DNA of 23,797 nucleotides from a virus, in IMG/VR virus record IMGVR_UViG_3300012985_000029, positions 1 to 23,797 of that record. The stretch is one strand, 5' to 3'. The position numbers and the translations under genes are program-made. Each line of letters starts with the position of its first letter. The stretch's first letter is position 1. Shown here one piece after another: positions 20,264-23,797 of this stretch. Below the pieces are notes generated by a model. The model was not told the origin of the DNA, did no database searches, and saw only the letters and a program-made list of their open reading frames with translations.

Positions 20264-22006
20264 CTAGTCGAACTGGTCGGGGTGTGCCTTCATGGCGACG
20301 TAAGCGTCGAGCCAGGCAGACACATTGTCGATCTTCTCATCGTTCCGCCTCTTGTGAAGCTTCCGATTACCGTTTGAATCCTCCCACGTCACCGCGTTAC
20401 CCATGGTGTAAGTGACGATTCGCTCGTCGAACCGGATGAGACCTTGGTTCGCCTGCTTCTTCATCTCACCAAGCGGCACGGACTCGGTCCGAGCGCCCTG
20501 GATAACCTTCTCGATGCCGTACGGTCCCCACTCCCGCTCGTAGCGGTCCATGAAGGCCTTGGAGTTGTAGGGGTCGAAGCCCAGGGTACGGATGTCGTAC
20601 TCTCGCTCCTCAATATGACGGAACAGGTCGTCGTAGACGTCCATCATGTCAAGGACGGTGCCCTCGAAGATGATGAGCGAGCCTTCAGCCATGAACTCTT
20701 CATACTTAAGCCTTTTCGCTCCAGGGAGGAGGTCAAGAGTACGTCGAGTGATGTAGCTTCGGGACTTCAGACCGAATTCTTCGCGCGGGAGCGGGAAGAG
20801 CCATGTGAACGCACAGAAGTCGTCACCCATGGACAAGTCCACACCCATTGAGCAAGGCATCTTGTCGAAACGCTCAGGAATGAGCACGTCGAAGGTCGGA
20901 AGCGTCTCCTCGTAGGTGAAGAAGAACGTGTAGCCCTCCATCGGGAGGCCGAACCGCTTGGCGAGGATCTCGTTACGTACTGCCGGGAACTGCTTGGCCT
21001 TCCGCACGTCAGCCTCATAGGTCTCGTAGGAGACCGTCTTACCGATGTTCGGCTGCGCCTTCACCCACATGCGAGGGTTCCGGACCTCTGAGACATCATC
21101 CAGCTTGTAGTGCCAGATCGAGACGTTGGGCTCGTCGGCCTCCTGGCGGAGGATCGCGATGAGCTGCATCTTGATGTCGTCACCTACGCCGTTTCGGATT
21201 ACTCCCTCGGAGGAGATGGCGACGAGAACAGGATCCTCGAACTTGGTCGCGCCCTGCATGATCGCCTCGATGACGTTCTCTCGGGTATCACCGGAGAGCC
21301 ACTCGTCCACCGAGTTGTACTTCGACCGCATGCCCTGAAGCTTGTCGATCGACATTGGACGAACCTCGAGGTAGGAGTTCGTCAGGAAGTTCTCGATGCC
21401 TCGCTTCGTCGAAGCCAGCTTCTGCCGGCCAGACTTGGCGCCAGTGGTGTTGTTGAGGGAGCCGTCCGTGAGGAACTTGAACAGCGGACCCTTCGAACGA
21501 GTGATTGCGGTCTTGATGGGTGTGACGACCTCTAGGGCCTGGACCATGGTCGGCGCGACAGTCACCTGGTGGGTCGTGGAACGGTCAACCGTGAGGAAGT
21601 ACGCCTGGAGGAAGGCCACGTACATGGACTTCGCTCCACCACGAGCAACGATCAGGTACTGCGTGTCACGAAGACGCTTCTTGATCGTCTTCATGCGGAA
21701 CTCTTGCGCCTCTTCGTCCCAGCGCTCTCGCTCGACGAAGATGAACCACGACAGGAGATCCTCTGCCCAGAGCTTGAAGGAGTCCAACAGGTGGACGTCA
21801 CCCCCGTCTGTGAGGGTCATCTCCTCTTCACAGAACTCGATGAACCCGTCGATGGCCGAGTCGTCATACCAGACGTCAGGGTCAGCGATGAGCTTGTCGA
21901 TGAGCTGCATCTGAAGAGACACTTCCTCACAGACGGGGATTTGTCCGCTTAGAACCTTCTCCCGGAATTCCGCGTAGTACTTCGGGACGGCAGTGTTGCT
22001 AAGCAC
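20264..22006 (-). CDS. terL: Terminase large subunit, 580 aa
   Basis: The ATPase domain has a Walker A-like ARGGAKS (residues 121-127) and a Walker B ending YNSVDEW (230-236). The nuclease domain has the three acidic positions in GVDLSMGDDF (Asp 390), LGFDPYNS (Asp 478) and EKIDNVSAWLDAY (Asp 560). This is the HK97/Terminase_1-type packaging motor that cleaves concatemers and drives DNA into the prohead. The GTG start at 22006 lies 3 nt after the stop of the adaptor-like gene, with only a weak GGGTGA site, so coupling is likely. No small subunit is recognisable nearby. Confidence 0.93.
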   Translation of the reverse strand: MLSNTAVPKYYAEFREKVLSGQIPVCEEVSLQMQLIDKLIADPDVWYDDSAIDGFIEFCEEEMTLTDGGDVHLLDSFKLWAEDLLSWFIFVERERWDEEAQEFRMKTIKKRLRDTQYLIVARGGAKSMYVAFLQAYFLTVDRSTTHQVTVAPTMVQALEVVTPIKTAITRSKGPLFKFLTDGSLNNTTGAKSGRQKLASTKRGIENFLTNSYLEVRPMSIDKLQGMRSKYNSVDEWLSGDTRENVIEAIMQGATKFEDPVLVAISSEGVIRNGVGDDIKMQLIAILRQEADEPNVSIWHYKLDDVSEVRNPRMWVKAQPNIGKTVSYETYEADVRKAKQFPAVRNEILAKRFGLPMEGYTFFFTYEETLPTFDVLIPERFDKMPCSMGVDLSMGDDFCAFTWLFPLPREEFGLKSRSYITRRTLDLLPGAKRLKYEEFMAEGSLIIFEGTVLDMMDVYDDLFRHIEEREYDIRTLGFDPYNSKAFMDRYEREWGPYGIEKVIQGARTESVPLGEMKKQANQGLIRFDERIVTYTMGNAVTWEDSNGNRKLHKRRNDEKIDNVSAWLDAYVAMKAHPDQFD

Positions 22007-22009
22007 CTA

Positions 22010-22342
22010 TCACCCGTAGTCGGCCACGACGTTCAAACGGAACTCCAGCTCCTGAATCTGGCGCTCCATGGCCTGCTGTGTGAACCCGGTGGTAGGAGGG
22101 TCGAACGCGATCTTGGTGCGGAGGAAGACGTACGTCCTCACGGCGTTGAGGCGAGGGTCGGTGTAGAACGCGGCCCACACGTTGTCCTTGCCCGTGATCT
22201 GGTAGCCGACAACCAGGCCTACGCCCAGCTGGGTCAGCGTACCGAACGCGCCGTTGATGAAGTTGATGATGTCCACGTCGAACGCGGTCTCATCCGGCGT
22301 GATCCCAAGCATGTGCTTGATGGAATCGAGAATGCTCTCCAT
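22010..22342 (-). CDS. Head-tail adaptor (gp6-like connector) candidate, 110 aa
   Basis: The sequence MESILDSIKHMLGI, DETAFDVDIINFINGAFGTLTQLGVG, AVRTYVFLRTKIAFDPPTTGF and QQAMERQIQELEFRLNV is an all-helical pattern of the phage gp6-like head-tail connector family (short helices, DPP turn, ERQI-x-ELE end). Such adaptors bind under the portal. GGAAGGAGG precedes the ATG. It sits just upstream of terminase instead of after the capsid, and no other adaptor is present after the capsid, which fits relocation. Family call is by pattern only. Confidence 0.65.
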   Translation of the reverse strand: MESILDSIKHMLGITPDETAFDVDIINFINGAFGTLTQLGVGLVVGYQITGKDNVWAAFYTDPRLNAVRTYVFLRTKIAFDPPTTGFTQQAMERQIQELEFRLNVVADYG

Positions 22343-22371
22343 GTCCCCCTCCTTCCATTTTGACGGGTTGA

Positions 22372-22764
22372 CTAGGGTTTCTCGTTGGCTGTTGATTCCT
22401 CGAAGATGTGCTGCATCCTGATCGTCGGCTTGACGGTCAAGTACACTTCAGCGAGGGCTGCATCCATCACCTTGGAGTGAGAGATGTGGTTGGCGAGAAG
22501 TTGCTCGTGGTTGTCCTGCCGTTCGACAAGCCTCTCGAGCATCTCGGTCTGGTACTTGATGTGATCGTTCACATTCGGGATCTCGGATTCCATCCCACCG
22601 TTGGTGAGGACTTCCCGAGCCGTCTCTGCTGAACTCTGCTTGGCGGATCGAGCCCAGAAGGCCGCCAACGTCGTGGGGATGATCGTGATGACCGCCACCA
22701 CGACGATGGCGATCGAATTGAACTGGGGATCCGTCAACAGCGGGGGACTGATGAGCGGACCCAT
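22372..22764 (-). CDS. Single-pass membrane protein with helical tail, 130 aa (holin-like)
   Basis: One hydrophobic segment at residues 16-37 (SIAIVVVAVITIIPTTLAAFW) is followed by a long charged helical region (AETAREVLTNGGMESEIPNVNDHIKYQTEMLERLVERQ). The EVLTNGG...H pattern resembles DUF2746-type actinophage membrane proteins, often considered holin-like. It lies directly downstream of the CHAP-like protein (gap 3 nt), which would fit a lysis pair. The holin function is inferred; the candidate at 2912-3265 is a competitor. Confidence 0.7.
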   Translation of the reverse strand: MGPLISPPLLTDPQFNSIAIVVVAVITIIPTTLAAFWARSAKQSSAETAREVLTNGGMESEIPNVNDHIKYQTEMLERLVERQDNHEQLLANHISHSKVMDAALAEVYLTVKPTIRMQHIFEESTANEKP

Positions 22765-22767
22765 GGG

Positions 22768-23538
22768 CTAGACCCAGAGGACGGACTTGATCGCCTGCCG
22801 GAGCTTGTCGCGCTGGGTCTTGACGCGGCCCGAGCGGCCCTCCTTGACGGCCACGTTGAGGAGACGCATCTCGAGGATGCGCTTCTCGTTGAACGTGTCC
22901 TTGAACTGGTGGACCCGGGTGTCCTTGACGTCGTCCGGCAGGTCCTTGACGGCCTGCTCGATCTTCGCCACATCCTTCGCCAGGTCCTTGCGGCCGGCCT
23001 TGACGGCACGGTCCAGGATCTTGACATCCCAATCGGGAGCGGACTCCCGGAAGGACAGGACGCGAGCCGAGGTGTCGCGCTGAGGCGGCTTCGGCTTCTG
23101 GTAGTAGTCGAACTCCACGCCGTTGAGGTAGTCCGTTCCGAACTGGAACGAGTCACCCCAGTGAGCCTTGAAGTACGAACCCCGGACCACGACCAGCTGG
23201 CCGCGAACGACCGAGTTGGTCTCCACCAGGACGTCGTCGAGCGAGTCCGGGTCGTAGCCCTTGACGCGGCCGATCATCGTCACGATGTGGCCGGCGGTGT
23301 TGCTGTCGTGTGGGTCGTCGAAGAAGAGCTTCATGCCCCGACGAAGGTCGCGCACGCGCGTGAAGCGGTGCTCCTTCGGGGTGGCGTCCTGAGCCTGCTT
23401 CGCGGTGAGGAACTTGGGGCCGATGGCCCGCGAGGTACGACAGACCTTCAGGCACATGCCGTCGGGGTTGAACCCGATCTGGCTCGCCGTCTGGTGGTTG
23501 CGGTACCACTCGAGGTCCTGCTGCCAGGTGTTGGTCAT
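22768..23538 (-). CDS. CHAP/NlpC-like cysteine hydrolase candidate, 256 aa
   Basis: Residues 20-90 show a cysteine-hydrolase layout: PDGMCLKVCR (Cys 29 or 33), KFLTAKQAQDA, then LRRGMKLFF and AGHIVTMIGR (His about 83), as in CHAP/NlpC-P60 enzymes where Cys and His act on peptidoglycan peptides. A GDSFQFG/NGVEFDYYQ strand region follows to about residue 148, then a charged all-helical C-terminal domain (160-256) that may bind walls or oligomerise. The ATG overlaps the previous stop as ATGA. It could be the endolysin or a virion-associated lysin. Catalysis is inferred from the motif pattern. Confidence 0.65.
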   Translation of the reverse strand: MTNTWQQDLEWYRNHQTASQIGFNPDGMCLKVCRTSRAIGPKFLTAKQAQDATPKEHRFTRVRDLRRGMKLFFDDPHDSNTAGHIVTMIGRVKGYDPDSLDDVLVETNSVVRGQLVVVRGSYFKAHWGDSFQFGTDYLNGVEFDYYQKPKPPQRDTSARVLSFRESAPDWDVKILDRAVKAGRKDLAKDVAKIEQAVKDLPDDVKDTRVHQFKDTFNEKRILEMRLLNVAVKEGRSGRVKTQRDKLRQAIKSVLWV

Positions 23539-23696
23539 TCGCCAACCGCCTCGTCGTCCTGCACGCCGGGGATGACTGCGTTCGCCCAGGGGCTCTCGTC
23601 GAAGTCGGGAACGTCCTCGTAGATGTCCACGATTCCGTCCTCCACCTCCTCGGAGGCACGCAGCTCCTTGTCGTGCTCGGTGTTCTGCTCGGTCAT
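23535..23696 (-). CDS. Small acidic protein, 53 aa
   Basis: The start at 23696 (MTEQNTEHDKELRASEEVED) is preferred over the in-frame ATG at 23747, because AGGAGG lies 5 nt upstream and the longer form would overlap the previous gene. The protein is strongly acidic throughout (GIVDIYEDVPDFDESPW, DDEAVGE) and has no membrane segment. It overlaps the CHAP-like gene by 4 nt (ATGA), so the two are coupled. Function unknown; an acidic partner or inhibitor of the basic hydrolase is only a guess. Confidence 0.7.
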   Translation of the reverse strand: MTEQNTEHDKELRASEEVEDGIVDIYEDVPDFDESPWANAVIPGVQDDEAVGE

Positions 23697-23704
23697 GTCG
23701 CCTC

Positions 23705-23797
23705 CTAGGCGGTCTTGAGGTGCTGGATCTCCCAGGTCCCCCGACACACGAAGTGGTCGGAGTGCTGGAACATCTCCTTGTCGTCCAGAACGTTGAA
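23705..23797 (-). CDS. Partial CDS, C-terminus of unknown protein
   Basis: Only the last 30 residues are in the window: the frame is open from the window edge and ends VCRGTWEIQHLKTA before a TAG that lies next to the AGGAGG site of the following gene. The visible stretch includes MFQHSDHFVCRGTW. Direction, spacing and stop/ribosome-site overlap match its neighbours. No family can be named. Confidence 0.6.
   Translation of the reverse strand, partial: FNVLDDKEMFQHSDHFVCRGTWEIQHLKTA

Noticed and set aside
1-23797. tRNA genes, CRISPR arrays, insertion sequences, integrase or attachment site
   Set aside because: No cloverleaf-like, regularly spaced repeat, transposase or recombinase sequence was seen on either strand.

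Overview
The window reads as the structural (late) module of a long-tailed siphovirus of an actinomycete. Every supported gene lies on the minus strand, genes are packed with 1-20 nt overlaps or gaps of a few nt, and almost every start has a strong AGGAGG-type ribosome site. Composition is GC-rich. The tail-tip proteins (Dit plus a ReqiPepy6 Gp37-like protein), a DUF6353 protein and an HGIKGMRWG-motif protein suggest a Rhodococcus/Gordonia/Streptomyces-type host. The host assignment is inference; no integrase, tRNA, host gene or CRISPR is visible.

Transcription runs right to left. At the right end are two short unknown proteins (one cut by the window edge), a CHAP/NlpC-like protein, a single-pass membrane protein and a head-tail adaptor-like protein. 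The head module follows: large terminase, portal, two small basic/helical proteins, and a protease-capsid fusion with an internal start that should also make free capsid. Next come head closure, tail terminator, major tail protein and a tail assembly chaperone. Between chaperone and tape measure sits an unusual block: a second tail-tube paralogue with an extra C-terminal domain, a fibre-like protein, a glycine-rich adhesin-like protein and an HK97 gp10-like protein. The 1605-aa tape measure, Dit, a collagen-like/collar-domain tail fibre and the Gp37-like tip protein follow.

The left 3.3 kb is different. It holds a two-helix holin candidate and then eight more small, mostly membrane-anchored proteins. 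One of these (37 aa), two overlapping 41/50-aa proteins and a 51-aa protein are very short. The intergenic spaces here carry two repeated elements: a 24-nt A-tract/CATAAT element (five copies) and an 11-13-bp stem-loop (three copies). They alternate as stem-loop, 24-nt element, ribosome site, gene, which suggests repeated terminator-plus-promoter units giving each small gene its own transcript.

The observations most worth follow-up are this intergenic system, the tail-tube paralogue block between chaperone and tape measure, the nested capsid start, and the displaced connector and lysin-like genes. No gap longer than about 155 bases lacks a gene.
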